In this document: in pieces, positions 1 through 8,256 of the stretch
Layout: every line of letters starts with the position of its first letter
How positions within the stretch are numbered: the stretch's first letter is position 1
DNA from: Pseudomonadota bacterium
Lineage (GTDB): Bacteria > Desulfobacterota > Binatia > Binatales > Binataceae
Assembly (NCBI GenBank): GCA_021323675.1
Contig: JAJPKP010000050.1
Coordinates: 1-51,284 of the forward strand
Direction of reading: 5' to 3'
DNA length: 51,284 nt
Program-made: the position numbers and the translations under genes
The notes under the pieces: generated by a model
What the model was told of the DNA's origin: nothing
The model's database searches: none
The model's input: only the letters and a program-made list of their open reading frames with translations

Positions 1-332
1 AGAAGGACCGCCCGCTTTCGCCTGAGCATTTCGCGGAGTTCGAGCGATGCTTCGGCGGCGAGCCGAACGGGCGCGCGAAACGCAAGCCAGGGGACTCCAA
101 AGAGGATCGTTGGCGGCAATTTCATATCAGCGAGGTCAAGGAACGCGAGTTCAAGCTCGACGGCTTCAAATGGCTCAAGGACGAGTCCCTCGAAGACGCC
201 GATGAACTGCCTGAGCCGGAGGAACTCGTCACCGATGCGATCGCGGAGCTGGAGAGCGCGGTCAAGGACCTGAATGCGGTGCTGAAACTGCTTGAGGGGG
301 AGAATGGCGAAGCCGCGACATCTCGAGCGTAA
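1..332 (+). CDS. hsdM: Type I restriction-modification methyltransferase subunit HsdM, C-terminal fragment
   Basis: The frame is open from base 3 to a TAA at 330-332 and enters from outside the window, so only about 109 C-terminal residues are seen. They read as a typical HsdM tail: an acidic, charged region (KDRPLSPEHFAEFERCFGG near the edge), the segment RWRQFHISEVKERE, and an acidic helical end (ELESAVKDLNAVLKLLEGE). HsdM carries the N6-adenine methyltransferase catalytic domain of type I systems, but that part lies off the window. The last 29 bases overlap the start of hsdS, a usual hsdM-hsdS arrangement. Identification rests on this tail plus the hsdS that follows. Confidence 0.78.
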   Translation, partial: KDRPLSPEHFAEFERCFGGEPNGRAKRKPGDSKEDRWRQFHISEVKEREFKLDGFKWLKDESLEDADELPEPEELVTDAIAELESAVKDLNAVLKLLEGENGEAATSRA

Positions 333-1779
333 CGGCGCAGCTGAAGGCGTAAAGCTGCCTGAAGGCTGGGTGCCGACCACACTGGGCGAAGTCTGTGAGC
401 TCAATCCGCCAAAACCGCCGCGCGATCTCTTTGAAGAGGACGCGCCGGTGACATTTGTTCCGATGGCGGCGGTTGACGCAGATTCCGGCACAATCTCAGC
501 GCCCGAAGTCAGACCGTTCGCGTCTGTGAGGAAAGGATTTACGAGCTTTCGCGACGGGGATGTGATCATGGCGAAGATCACGCCATGCGCAGAAAACGGT
601 AAGGCCGCCGTAGCCAGCGGCCTCCGGAACGGAATCGCTTTCGGCTCGACTGAGTTCCACGTGCTGCGACCATCGCAAGCGGTCCTCGCCGAGTATGTGT
701 ACCGCTTCATTCGCCAGGAGTCGTTTCGCGAGGTGGCGGCAGCCGAGATGACTGGGTCAGTCGGACAGAAGCGTGTGCCGGTCTTGTTCCTCAACCAAAC
801 CTTCCTGCCGCTGCCGCCACTGGCGGAGCAGAAACGAATCGTCGCGAAGATCGATGCGCTGACCGCACGCGTCGATGCGGCGCGCGCTAGACTCGCGAAG
901 GTCCCGGCCATGCTGAAGCGCTTCCGGCAATCGGTGCTCGCCGTCGCCTGCTCCGGCCGCCTCACCGCCGATTGGCGGGACTCTCACCCTCAAGCTAAAG
1001 CGGTAATCGACATCAACGGACCATTCGAGCTGCCAACGAGCTGGTCTTGGCGCTCAGCCGGCGATTTTTACGAAGATGCTCGCTATGGGACCTCCGTCAA
1101 ATGCAGCAGCGAAAAGACAGAAGGAATTCCTGTTCTTCGCGTTCCAAACATAGCCGCGGGAACGCTCGACCTAACGCAATTGAAGTACGCTGAGCTATCG
1201 AAAAAGGAAATTGCTGCGCTCACGCTGAAGGCGGAGGACATCTTGCTTTGCCGCACCAACGGTAGCTTGGATCTCATAGGAAAGGCCGCCGTAATTCCCG
1301 CATTTCCGAGACCACACGCGTTCGCGTCATACCTAATTCGCCTACGGCTTGGTTCGGGCCTCCTGCCGCGGTACGCCCACATTTGCATATCCGGTCCCGT
1401 CGGACGCGACCAGATCGAAGCGAGGGCGCGGACTACCGCGGGTCAGTTCAATTTGAACCTAGAAATTCTTGGCAGCCTGGCGCTGCCCGTTCCGCCGCTT
1501 GAAGAGCAGCGGGAGATCGTATGGCGAGTTGAGGCGCTCTTCAAACTCGCCGACACGATCGAAAAGCGCGTCGCGATGGCAACGGCTCGCACCGAGAAGC
1601 TCACCCAATCAATCCTCGCCAAAGCATTTCGCGGTGAACTCGTCCCGACTGAAGCCGACCTCGCCCGCCGCGAAGGCCGCAATTTTGAACCCGCATCTGC
1701 GCTGCTAGCCAAGGTGCGCAGTGGCGCCAGCACGCCATCGCTGCTTGAGACCAGTCGAGTTGCGGCAAGGACAGAGTAG
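304..1779 (+). CDS. hsdS: Type I restriction-modification specificity subunit HsdS
   Basis: HsdS recognises the bipartite DNA target for the HsdM2S methyltransferase and HsdR2M2S nuclease. The 491-residue protein shows the expected duplicated layout: a first target-recognition domain (about residues 18-160), a central conserved helix region (PLPPLAEQKRIVAKIDAL, then the coil leading to QSVLAVACSGRLTADWR), a second recognition domain (about 240-390, starting LPTSWSWRSAGDFY) and a closing conserved repeat (PVPPLEEQREIVWRVEALF, then SILAKAFRGELVP). The ATG at 304 is chosen over a TTG at 292 because a GAGGGGGAG Shine-Dalgarno lies just before it. No hsdR is present downstream; the next gene begins one base after the stop, so the R-M operon continues directly into the GHKL cassette. 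Confidence 0.93.
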   Translation: MAKPRHLERNGAAEGVKLPEGWVPTTLGEVCELNPPKPPRDLFEEDAPVTFVPMAAVDADSGTISAPEVRPFASVRKGFTSFRDGDVIMAKITPCAENGKAAVASGLRNGIAFGSTEFHVLRPSQAVLAEYVYRFIRQESFREVAAAEMTGSVGQKRVPVLFLNQTFLPLPPLAEQKRIVAKIDALTARVDAARARLAKVPAMLKRFRQSVLAVACSGRLTADWRDSHPQAKAVIDINGPFELPTSWSWRSAGDFYEDARYGTSVKCSSEKTEGIPVLRVPNIAAGTLDLTQLKYAELSKKEIAALTLKAEDILLCRTNGSLDLIGKAAVIPAFPRPHAFASYLIRLRLGSGLLPRYAHICISGPVGRDQIEARARTTAGQFNLNLEILGSLALPVPPLEEQREIVWRVEALFKLADTIEKRVAMATARTEKLTQSILAKAFRGELVPTEADLARREGRNFEPASALLAKVRSGASTPSLLETSRVAARTE

Positions 1780-4056
1780 ATGGCCGCGGCCAAACAAGAA
1801 GCGTTTCAGTTCACAGTTGATAGTGCGCTCCTCGGCGAGCTGGGAGAAAAACTCGTCTCGACCGTACATGTCGCGCTCGCCGAGCTTGTCAAAAACGCAT
1901 ATGACGCGGATGCGACAGATGTGAAGGTAACTATTACTCCGGAGGACGGCCGCGCGTCACGCGTCGTAATCGAAGATAACGGCTCCGGAATGACCCTAGA
2001 GCAAGTCCGGCGCTACTGGATGAAGATAGGAACTTCCAGCAAAGTCGCTGAACCGGTCACTGAACGCTACGGACGTCTAAAGACCGGCTCGAAAGGCGTA
2101 GGACGCTTCGCTTGCCGGCGACTCGGTTCTCAGCTGCGGTTAAATACGTGCGCTGCCGTGGAGGCGTCCGGGCGCAGCTCGGCCACGTGGCAATCTACGC
2201 GCGTGCAGTTCAACTGGGCCAACTTTCGGCCAGGCATCGACGTCGAATCAATTACGTGCATGGGTGAGACTGCGCTAAGTTCTACCGGGCAGTCGGGCAC
2301 AAAGTTAGAGATCTGGGGTGGTGCCAACGATGAATGGCAGGCGCGCGGCTTCAACCACTTACAGCGCCAGCTCGCTGTGCTTGCGAGTAATCGCGGCACC
2401 AAGAGACCAGGGTTCGAGGAAGATCCAGGCTTCAATATCCGTCTCAACGCGCCCGGACTTTCAGGATCTCCGATCGACCTGCGCGAAGAAGTAATACTCG
2501 CAGCTTGGGGCGAACTCACTGCCACAGTCGATTCTGACGGACGCGCGGTCTGCACGCTGAACGCCAAAGGCCTTGGCGGCACCAAAAGGCTGACGAGCAA
2601 GCAACGCTTTACCCGTATCGCCGGTGCCCGTCTGCACATTGGTATTCTCCCATCGCGGAAAGATGAAGCGCGAAAGCCAGAGCTGCTGGCTCAATATGTG
2701 ATCTCAGACCTTGTGGAGCAGTGGGGCGGGGTACAAGTTCGCTTTAACGGGTTTCGCATGTACCCGTACGGTGATCCCAGAGACGACTGGTTAGGTATCG
2801 ACGCCGACCGTGGACGCCGCATGGGAAAGCCCGAGGGAGAGCTTTTTGACTTCGCGAGCAGCTTAGACCGTGTCGAAGCATCCCGCGCACTCCTCAACAT
2901 GCTGGGCATGCGAAACTACCTCGGCCAGGTTGAAGTCAGCTCTGACATCGTCGGACTAGTGCCCCGTATCGACCGCCAAGGTTTCGTGGAGAACGAGGTA
3001 TTCGACGAACTTCGCCGGTTCGCGCGCTTTGCTGTCGACTGGGCAAATATACATAGAGATCACTACATTCGCCTTCGAGAAGATGAAGAAGCTGAGAAGG
3101 CGCGCCGTGCCGTTCGCCCTGTACTGAACCTAGAGGGACCCAAGGACCAAGTCATTCCGAAAGCTGCATCCTTCCTGCGCAAGGAAATTCGTCGCATCGT
3201 TACGCGGCTCCCACCGACGCAACAGGCACAGACCGAACAAACACTGGTGCGAACTATCCGTGCTATCGAAACCACGGGCCTGGAGAGCTACAGGCAGCTT
3301 GAGCACCTACGCCTCGTGGCGTCCGCTTCGACCCTCACGTTGTTGTTTGCACACGAGGTCAGAACCGTAATCGGCACCCTGGGAGCGGCGTCACTACGGC
3401 TTGAACAACTTGCACGAAGCCAGCCGCACAAGAGCAAAGAGCTGACGGATATTTCTGAACAGCTGAGACAGACAAAGAACAGATTCGACAGCCTCGTCAG
3501 CATGACCGGAATCGTTGGGGCATTTCGCCGAGACGACGCGCCAGTCGACATTCACCTTAAATCGGCGGTCGATAAAGCGATAGACTGCTTTGGTCTGATA
3601 ATCAGCAGCTACGAGATCGACGTGGATGCTGACTCTGCAGTGCCGAGTGACTTGGTAGTTGGCCCAATGCTCCAGGGCGAACTGTTCGCCATTTTGCTTA
3701 ACCTTCTGTCGAACGCTATCAAGTCTGTGATTGCGGCGGGACGGGCATCGCGCAAAATCCTCATCTCAGCAGAGCATAAGGGCAAACAGATTCTTATTCG
3801 GGTATTCGATAACGGAATTGGCTTAGCTGAGGAGTTCTTTGATGAAGTCTTTACTCCTTTCATAGCGGACCCGAGCGGCGAGCTCTATGACCGCTTGGAG
3901 CAGCGTGCCAACTCCGAGGACGCAGCGATCTTCGGTACTGGCAGCGGTCTCGGACTATCAATAGCTCGGGACATCGCTCGCTCGCGGCAAGGCGACGTGC
4001 GCTTCCTAAGGCCGCCTCCGGATTGGAACGCTTGCGTGGAGGTGGAGCTTCCGTGA
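1780..4056 (+). CDS. Two-module GHKL ATPase: MORC/Hsp90-like N-terminus, histidine-kinase-like C-terminus
   Basis: This 758-residue cytoplasmic protein has two separate Bergerat-fold ATPase modules. The N-terminal one has an N-box (AELVKNAYDADA, 34-45), DNGSGM (66-71) and a glycine lid (GSKGVGRF, 103-110), resembling Hsp90, MutL and MORC. The C-terminal one is like a sensor kinase: an H-box with FAHEVRT (His525), an N-box LLNLLSNAIKS (Asn645), DNGIGL (677-682) and GTGSGLGLS (from 719). No membrane segment or PAS domain is seen. The start abuts the hsdS stop and the end overlaps the next gene by 4 bases, so translation is probably coupled. GHKL ATPases of MORC type are known in bacterial restriction loci, and histidine kinases normally pair with receivers, as here. 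Whether it autophosphorylates or only hydrolyses ATP cannot be told from sequence. Role in defence is inferred from position. Confidence 0.85.
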   Translation: MAAAKQEAFQFTVDSALLGELGEKLVSTVHVALAELVKNAYDADATDVKVTITPEDGRASRVVIEDNGSGMTLEQVRRYWMKIGTSSKVAEPVTERYGRLKTGSKGVGRFACRRLGSQLRLNTCAAVEASGRSSATWQSTRVQFNWANFRPGIDVESITCMGETALSSTGQSGTKLEIWGGANDEWQARGFNHLQRQLAVLASNRGTKRPGFEEDPGFNIRLNAPGLSGSPIDLREEVILAAWGELTATVDSDGRAVCTLNAKGLGGTKRLTSKQRFTRIAGARLHIGILPSRKDEARKPELLAQYVISDLVEQWGGVQVRFNGFRMYPYGDPRDDWLGIDADRGRRMGKPEGELFDFASSLDRVEASRALLNMLGMRNYLGQVEVSSDIVGLVPRIDRQGFVENEVFDELRRFARFAVDWANIHRDHYIRLREDEEAEKARRAVRPVLNLEGPKDQVIPKAASFLRKEIRRIVTRLPPTQQAQTEQTLVRTIRAIETTGLESYRQLEHLRLVASASTLTLLFAHEVRTVIGTLGAASLRLEQLARSQPHKSKELTDISEQLRQTKNRFDSLVSMTGIVGAFRRDDAPVDIHLKSAVDKAIDCFGLIISSYEIDVDADSAVPSDLVVGPMLQGELFAILLNLLSNAIKSVIAAGRASRKILISAEHKGKQILIRVFDNGIGLAEEFFDEVFTPFIADPSGELYDRLEQRANSEDAAIFGTGSGLGLSIARDIARSRQGDVRFLRPPPDWNACVEVELP

Positions 4057-5072
4057 AGAAATATAGATTCGTTTGGATCGATGACAACGCACAGAAGGTT
4101 GAGTCGTTTAGGCCTTCCATAGAGGCCGGGCCTCAACGAGGAACAGCTAGCGCGACCGTGGAAGTGTTGCGGGTCAGAAAAGATGTAATCGCGGAGTTGG
4201 AAGTTCACAGCGAAAAATGGGCGAAGACGCCCCCTGACCTGATTATTATCGACCAAGTCTTTAACGTTCCGGTTCCACTCGGTTTAAGAGGCTCTTCAGT
4301 TGCTCATCTGCTCCGCAAGAAGGTCCCCAGAACTCCCATGGTGTGCGTAACCGCAAAACTCGACAGACCAGAAATGATAGACCAGGACGATCTGATCGAG
4401 TACATCGCTGTTTTTCCGTACACCAAATTCGAGACCTATATTGAGGATCTTTATTCTATCGCGCGAGATTTTCCCAAGTTAAGGACTCCGGGCGGCGGCA
4501 TCAGAAAGCATCTAATCGGTGCTCTCAAGGCACCGCGCCGTGACAGAGACGACCTGGAGCGCGTCCTGCCAGAAGAATTTCAAGATCGGCCGCATAGTTC
4601 GACAGAGCATAGAATGGGTCGCTGGATTTACAACGTGCTCTTGCAACGGCCCGGGTTTCTGTATGACGACCTACATGCAGCTACCTTACTGGGCTTAACG
4701 CCCGCGGGGTTCCTCAAAGTCGGAGATATCTTCGAGCAAGCGCGCTACAGCGGTGTGTTTAACACCGCCAGCAATCCTCGTTGGTGGGTCTCTGAGTTGC
4801 AGCGCGTGTTGTTCGAGCATCTCGCCCAAGATGCTCCAGATACGCCGCAACTTGCGGGCCGCACGCTCGCGGGCGTCCCGACCTCGGACTATAGCAAGTG
4901 CTACGTCTCCAGGGTGACCGACCCGCCCCCTGAAGCGGTAGTATACGTCGACGCCACACCGGGTGCTGCACGCAAGGTAGTCCGGCGCGAATTTGCGGCG
5001 ACGCATCCTACAGATGTAGGAATACTGCCAGGGTTCGAGACTTCCCTCGTGTTGAAGAAGCGTCCGCGGTGA
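4053..5072 (+). CDS. Receiver-domain protein with unknown C-terminal domain
   Basis: The first ~130 of 339 residues look like a response-regulator receiver: the acidic pair in RFVWIDDN (Asp10/Asp11), a phospho-acceptor candidate in DLIIIDQVF (Asp67), Thr100 in PMVCVTAK and a lysine near 125 (YTKFETY). The remaining ~200 residues match no output domain I recognise; there is no clear helix-turn-helix, nuclease or cyclase motif, although the segment TLLGLTPAGFLKVGDIFEQ could be a small helical fold. The GTG at 4053 overlaps the kinase stop (GTGA) and has a strong GGAGGTGGAG site upstream; a TTG 30 bases earlier is less likely. As partner of the preceding GHKL protein it would be the phosphotransfer target. 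Function of the C-terminal half is unknown. Confidence 0.75.
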   Translation: MKKYRFVWIDDNAQKVESFRPSIEAGPQRGTASATVEVLRVRKDVIAELEVHSEKWAKTPPDLIIIDQVFNVPVPLGLRGSSVAHLLRKKVPRTPMVCVTAKLDRPEMIDQDDLIEYIAVFPYTKFETYIEDLYSIARDFPKLRTPGGGIRKHLIGALKAPRRDRDDLERVLPEEFQDRPHSSTEHRMGRWIYNVLLQRPGFLYDDLHAATLLGLTPAGFLKVGDIFEQARYSGVFNTASNPRWWVSELQRVLFEHLAQDAPDTPQLAGRTLAGVPTSDYSKCYVSRVTDPPPEAVVYVDATPGAARKVVRREFAATHPTDVGILPGFETSLVLKKRPR

Positions 5073-5078
5073 AGCCAG

Positions 5079-5810
5079 ATGTACCCAAAGGCCACAGAGC
5101 TGCGGAAGCTTGAGAGGGACACTCTGCGATGCATTTCTCAGATCGGTGAGTTCGGCAGACTTGGGGAGCTACAAGCAGGGGCTAACGCTGCAATAAATTC
5201 GATCAACGAATTGCGTGGGCCTATCGATGTGCATCTAGGCTTTACCCTGGACATTCGACTGAGAGAGGATCGCCGTCGGGACTCAGCGGCAAGGAGAGTT
5301 GACATCGGCGCACTGGTCGAGGTGTCCTCCGACCAGAAGGAAATCGCCAATGCGTCCTACAGCTTAATCATTTGCAAAAAGCAGGATCCGACGAATACTC
5401 CCATTCTGCGCAAGCTCCATTTCGACTATGAATCGCCTACAGTGCGAAATGCCGGAGAGCCCAAGCCAGCGATTCACATGCAGGTCTGTGGCAAGCTCAG
5501 CCAACGCCATTTGACACTCGGTTACAGTGAGCAGCGGCTGAATGCTCTCTACCCACGTTTCGAGAAGCCAAGGATCCCTGTTTCGCCCACCAGCATAGCG
5601 TTAATGCTCAATTGGCTTCTCTTGGAATTTCAGTCCGATGTTGCAGCACCACTGATCCTGAGAAACCCAAGATGGCGGTCGCTCGTGGCCGCGGCGGAGC
5701 GTATCGTCTTACGACCGTATTATGAGTCAGCGGCTTCGTTTCTTGGTAGCGCACAGTACCGCGAGAAGCGCTTTCTTCAAAGCCATCTGTATCAGATGAC
5801 CCTGGACTAA
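5079..5810 (+). CDS. Uncharacterised protein, third gene of the GHKL/receiver cassette
   Basis: I do not recognise this 243-residue protein. It starts 6 bases after the receiver gene and so belongs to the same transcript. It has no signal peptide and no membrane segment; the predicted character is mixed alpha/beta with a strand-rich middle (VDIGALVEVSS, YSLIICKKQD, KLHFDYESP, HMQVCGKLS) and a helical end. Conserved-looking motifs are HFDYESP (about 118-124) and the tail RPYYESAASFLGS. It ends with a 4-base convergent overlap with the methyltransferase gene on the other strand. It could be an effector, an adaptor or a regulator for the two preceding proteins. Confidence 0.7.
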   Translation: MYPKATELRKLERDTLRCISQIGEFGRLGELQAGANAAINSINELRGPIDVHLGFTLDIRLREDRRRDSAARRVDIGALVEVSSDQKEIANASYSLIICKKQDPTNTPILRKLHFDYESPTVRNAGEPKPAIHMQVCGKLSQRHLTLGYSEQRLNALYPRFEKPRIPVSPTSIALMLNWLLLEFQSDVAAPLILRNPRWRSLVAAAERIVLRPYYESAASFLGSAQYREKRFLQSHLYQMTLD

Positions 5811-7504
5811 CGGAGCTCAGCTCGCGAATTAGACTTTCCAGCGCCTAGCTGGAGTACGGCCTGCTTAGTACGGCCGAGTAACCGACGGTGTCGAAAGATC
5901 GCGAGCTGCGCGCGAAGATCAGCAACCTGTGTGCGCGTCAGGACACCGGGTCTGATCAGCAATACGTCGTCGACGAGTGCCTCGGCAAGGTCTCGCCGTC
6001 CTCGGCGCAGGAGATCGTCCGTGCCCCCGATCAATTCGCGAGATTCGCTGGCCCCCAAACTGAGATACGTAGTGGGTATGAGTAGGCGCCGGACGTCGCT
6101 CGGTTCTAGTTTTAGGGCACCCGCGCCACGGGCTCTGGCCGTAAGCTCTGCGGACAGTTGCGTTACGGTGGATAGCGCCGAAGCAGCGACGGCGGCCCGC
6201 CACGAGGGATTCGACCCCGACGGTACAAGTTTGTACAGACCATTCGCACAGGTGATCTTTGAAGAGTTGAGGACTATGCGCGGACCAGTGTGAGACAAGG
6301 AACCAATGAACGCGGCTGCGTCGGTGTTGTAGCTCACCCGGTACCAGGGATGGCGTTTTGCAAACGTGCAATTCGCCGCGAGCACAGTTGCGGGGTAAGC
6401 TGCCAAATAGGCGGCCACCGGGGAGGCTAACGTACCGTCACGCGGGGTCAAGAGTTTAGGTACGATTCCTCCGCCAGCGTCGAGATCACACCGACTGAGC
6501 CGTAGTCCCGGCACTTGCCGTGTGCGAGTGACAATGGGCGATAGATCCCGTGTGCTGATACCCAGCTCCTTCCACTCCGGGACAGATTTGACAAAGAAGC
6601 GTGTGTCACCAATGACCTCTCCAATTAGTACAGTTGCGATTTCGCCCAATGGGCACGCCGTGCCGCGACGCTTTAACGTGTCGAGACCCGATTTCGCTGT
6701 AGCAGTCAGAATCGGCGCGACAAATGCGGGCTCTTTTCGACAGCGAAGTTCCTCAACAACTCGGTGTAGCTCTGAAGTGGAATCAAGGCCGATGGAAATA
6801 ATCGCAGAAGCAGCGGAGCCGAGCGGATCATACCCATCCGCCAGTATAATGACTGCGCGCTCTTCCGCTCCGACGTTGAGAAAGAGTTGCTCATTCAGCC
6901 GGACGATGGCAAGTCGCTCGAATCTTCTGCGGAGATGATCGATGAGCGGTTTAGAATAGTCGGCTGTAACGACGGAGGACGGCAGAACGAAGGCGAGTCG
7001 ACCAAGTGGCGCGAGAAAAGACAAGCTGTGAGCCAAGAAGTACGCCCAGAGGCTCGCAGTCATAGGAAAAGCCGGCACATGTCGACGCCGCCAAGCAGCG
7101 ACCGTCTGTCGCTGTTCTATGCTCATTCGGTGATACGGAACAAAAGGGGGGTTGCTTAAGATGGCCGTTACTGGGCTATAGGGCGTGCCGGGTTCCCCCG
7201 TCAGGAAGTCGCAGTTGGCGAAATGTTTCTTTATGAAGGCTGCCGGTACGACTCGGCCCAAATGTGTAAAGGCGTCTTCGTCAACGTCGAAACCTCGCAC
7301 CCGTTCGCCCGGGGCGGGACATCCAAGAGCTCCTAACCTCGATATTGCAGCCTCTATAAGTGCACATCCGCCGAAACTTGGCTCCAAAACACTATCCCTA
7401 GGGTCACGGAGCGCCCAAGAAGCCAACGAGTCTGCAACATGGCGGGGAGTGTAGTAGATACCCAGCGCACGCCGCCGCTGGCCGTCGGAGTTTAACGTAC
7501 GCAT
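5807..7504 (-). CDS. N6-adenine DNA methyltransferase
   Basis: The 565-residue protein has the class I adenine methyltransferase motifs in gamma order: motif X (GIYYTPRHVADSLASW, 15-30), motif I (LEPSFGGCALIEAA, 40-53), an acidic SAM-ribose motif (GFDVDEDAF, 71-79) and the catalytic NPPF (118-121). The C-terminal two thirds would hold the target-recognition part, as in Eco57I/PglX-like enzymes. No nuclease motif (PD-(D/E)XK) is obvious, so it appears methylation-only. It runs in the same direction as, and 55 bases downstream of, higA, and it ends tail to tail with the cassette on the + strand. GAGAGG lies directly before the ATG. It may be a second, independent modification enzyme or the modification partner of the neighbouring cassette. 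Confidence 0.88.
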   Translation of the reverse strand: MRTLNSDGQRRRALGIYYTPRHVADSLASWALRDPRDSVLEPSFGGCALIEAAISRLGALGCPAPGERVRGFDVDEDAFTHLGRVVPAAFIKKHFANCDFLTGEPGTPYSPVTAILSNPPFVPYHRMSIEQRQTVAAWRRRHVPAFPMTASLWAYFLAHSLSFLAPLGRLAFVLPSSVVTADYSKPLIDHLRRRFERLAIVRLNEQLFLNVGAEERAVIILADGYDPLGSAASAIISIGLDSTSELHRVVEELRCRKEPAFVAPILTATAKSGLDTLKRRGTACPLGEIATVLIGEVIGDTRFFVKSVPEWKELGISTRDLSPIVTRTRQVPGLRLSRCDLDAGGGIVPKLLTPRDGTLASPVAAYLAAYPATVLAANCTFAKRHPWYRVSYNTDAAAFIGSLSHTGPRIVLNSSKITCANGLYKLVPSGSNPSWRAAVAASALSTVTQLSAELTARARGAGALKLEPSDVRRLLIPTTYLSLGASESRELIGGTDDLLRRGRRDLAEALVDDVLLIRPGVLTRTQVADLRAQLAIFRHRRLLGRTKQAVLQLGAGKSNSRAELR

Positions 7505-7559
7505 TTCCTCTCAGAATTTCTGGGATTTCCATTGCCGCCAGTTGGTCATAACGCGGCCT

Positions 7560-7943
7560 TCAGGCGGCACGCCGGCGACGCTGCGATCGAATCGGGCGGA
7601 TGAGCACTTCCGCGGGGATGCCGAATCGCTCGTTGAGGCGGCGGATCATCTCAAGCGAAAGGCTCCGCTTGCGGTGCATCACCTCGTACACGCGGCTGCG
7701 ACCTCCGATCACACCCACCAGCGCCCGGTGGTCGAGGCCCTGTTGCTCAAGCCGGAACCGAATGGCCTCGATCGGGTCTGGCGCGTCCATCGGGAAATGC
7801 TTGTCCTCGTAAGCCTCCACTAACGTGGTCAGCACGTCGAGGCGATCCCCCTCAGGAGTTCCCTCTTTGGCGCCCCATAGCCGTTCGATCTCACGCAGTG
7901 CCTCGCCGTGATCTGCTTCACTCCGAATCGGCTTAATCTCCAT
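7560..7943 (-). CDS. higA: HigA-type antitoxin, XRE-family HTH
   Basis: This 127-residue protein is the antitoxin and autorepressor of the pair. The N-terminal part (IKPIRSEADHGEALREIERLWG) is the typical HigA opening for this family, followed by PDPIEAIRFRLEQQGLDHRALVGVIGGRSRVYEVMHRKRSLS, which contains the helix-turn-helix (about residues 65-110). The frame is open further upstream, but ATG 7943 is used because it overlaps the toxin stop by 11 bases, as usual in coupled TA operons, and the residues before it show no homology. It would bind HigB and the operator at 8274-8292. Confidence 0.9.
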   Translation of the reverse strand: MEIKPIRSEADHGEALREIERLWGAKEGTPEGDRLDVLTTLVEAYEDKHFPMDAPDPIEAIRFRLEQQGLDHRALVGVIGGRSRVYEVMHRKRSLSLEMIRRLNERFGIPAEVLIRPIRSQRRRRAA

Positions 7944-8256
7944 ATTGAACCGTCCTCGCATCAATCCTGTCGTAGTCTTCGTGGCTTCCCATCCACTTGA
8001 TGAACAGGATCTGACGCCTGTAATCGATCGCCGCCGCCAGCCGATAATCGTTCCCCTTAATGTTGAAGACCACCCTGTCGGCACTCACGATGCTGGCTGT
8101 TCCGTAGCTGCCTTTCAGCTCCGCCGAACTCCGCCAGCCCGCACGTTGAACCTCGTGAAACCAAGCGTCCAGCGCAGGCTTCACCGCCCGTTGCCCCATC
8201 CGCCCCGTCAGCGATTCGACGAACCGCGTCACCGTCCTCCGCGCGATCACCCGCAC
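7933..8256 (-). CDS. higB: HigB-type mRNA interferase toxin
   Basis: A 107-residue RelE-superfamily toxin of the HigB (COG4680) branch: MRVIARRTVTRF at the N-terminus, then DAWFHEV, the strand VFNIKGNDYRLAAAIDY and ILFIKWMGSHEDYDRI at the C-terminus, all typical for this group. Such toxins cleave ribosome-bound mRNA. Toxin precedes antitoxin, the defining higBA order. Start is a GTG (8254-8256) with no convincing Shine-Dalgarno; the predicted -10 lies so close that the message may be leaderless. The pair sits between the methyltransferase and the ardC remnant, consistent with plasmid or island stabilisation. Confidence 0.9.
   Translation of the reverse strand: MRVIARRTVTRFVESLTGRMGQRAVKPALDAWFHEVQRAGWRSSAELKGSYGTASIVSADRVVFNIKGNDYRLAAAIDYRRQILFIKWMGSHEDYDRIDARTVQYGD

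Noticed and set aside
5888..7454. Several + strand frames over the methyltransferase region
   Set aside because: All lack homology and overlap the recognised methyltransferase motifs on the other strand.
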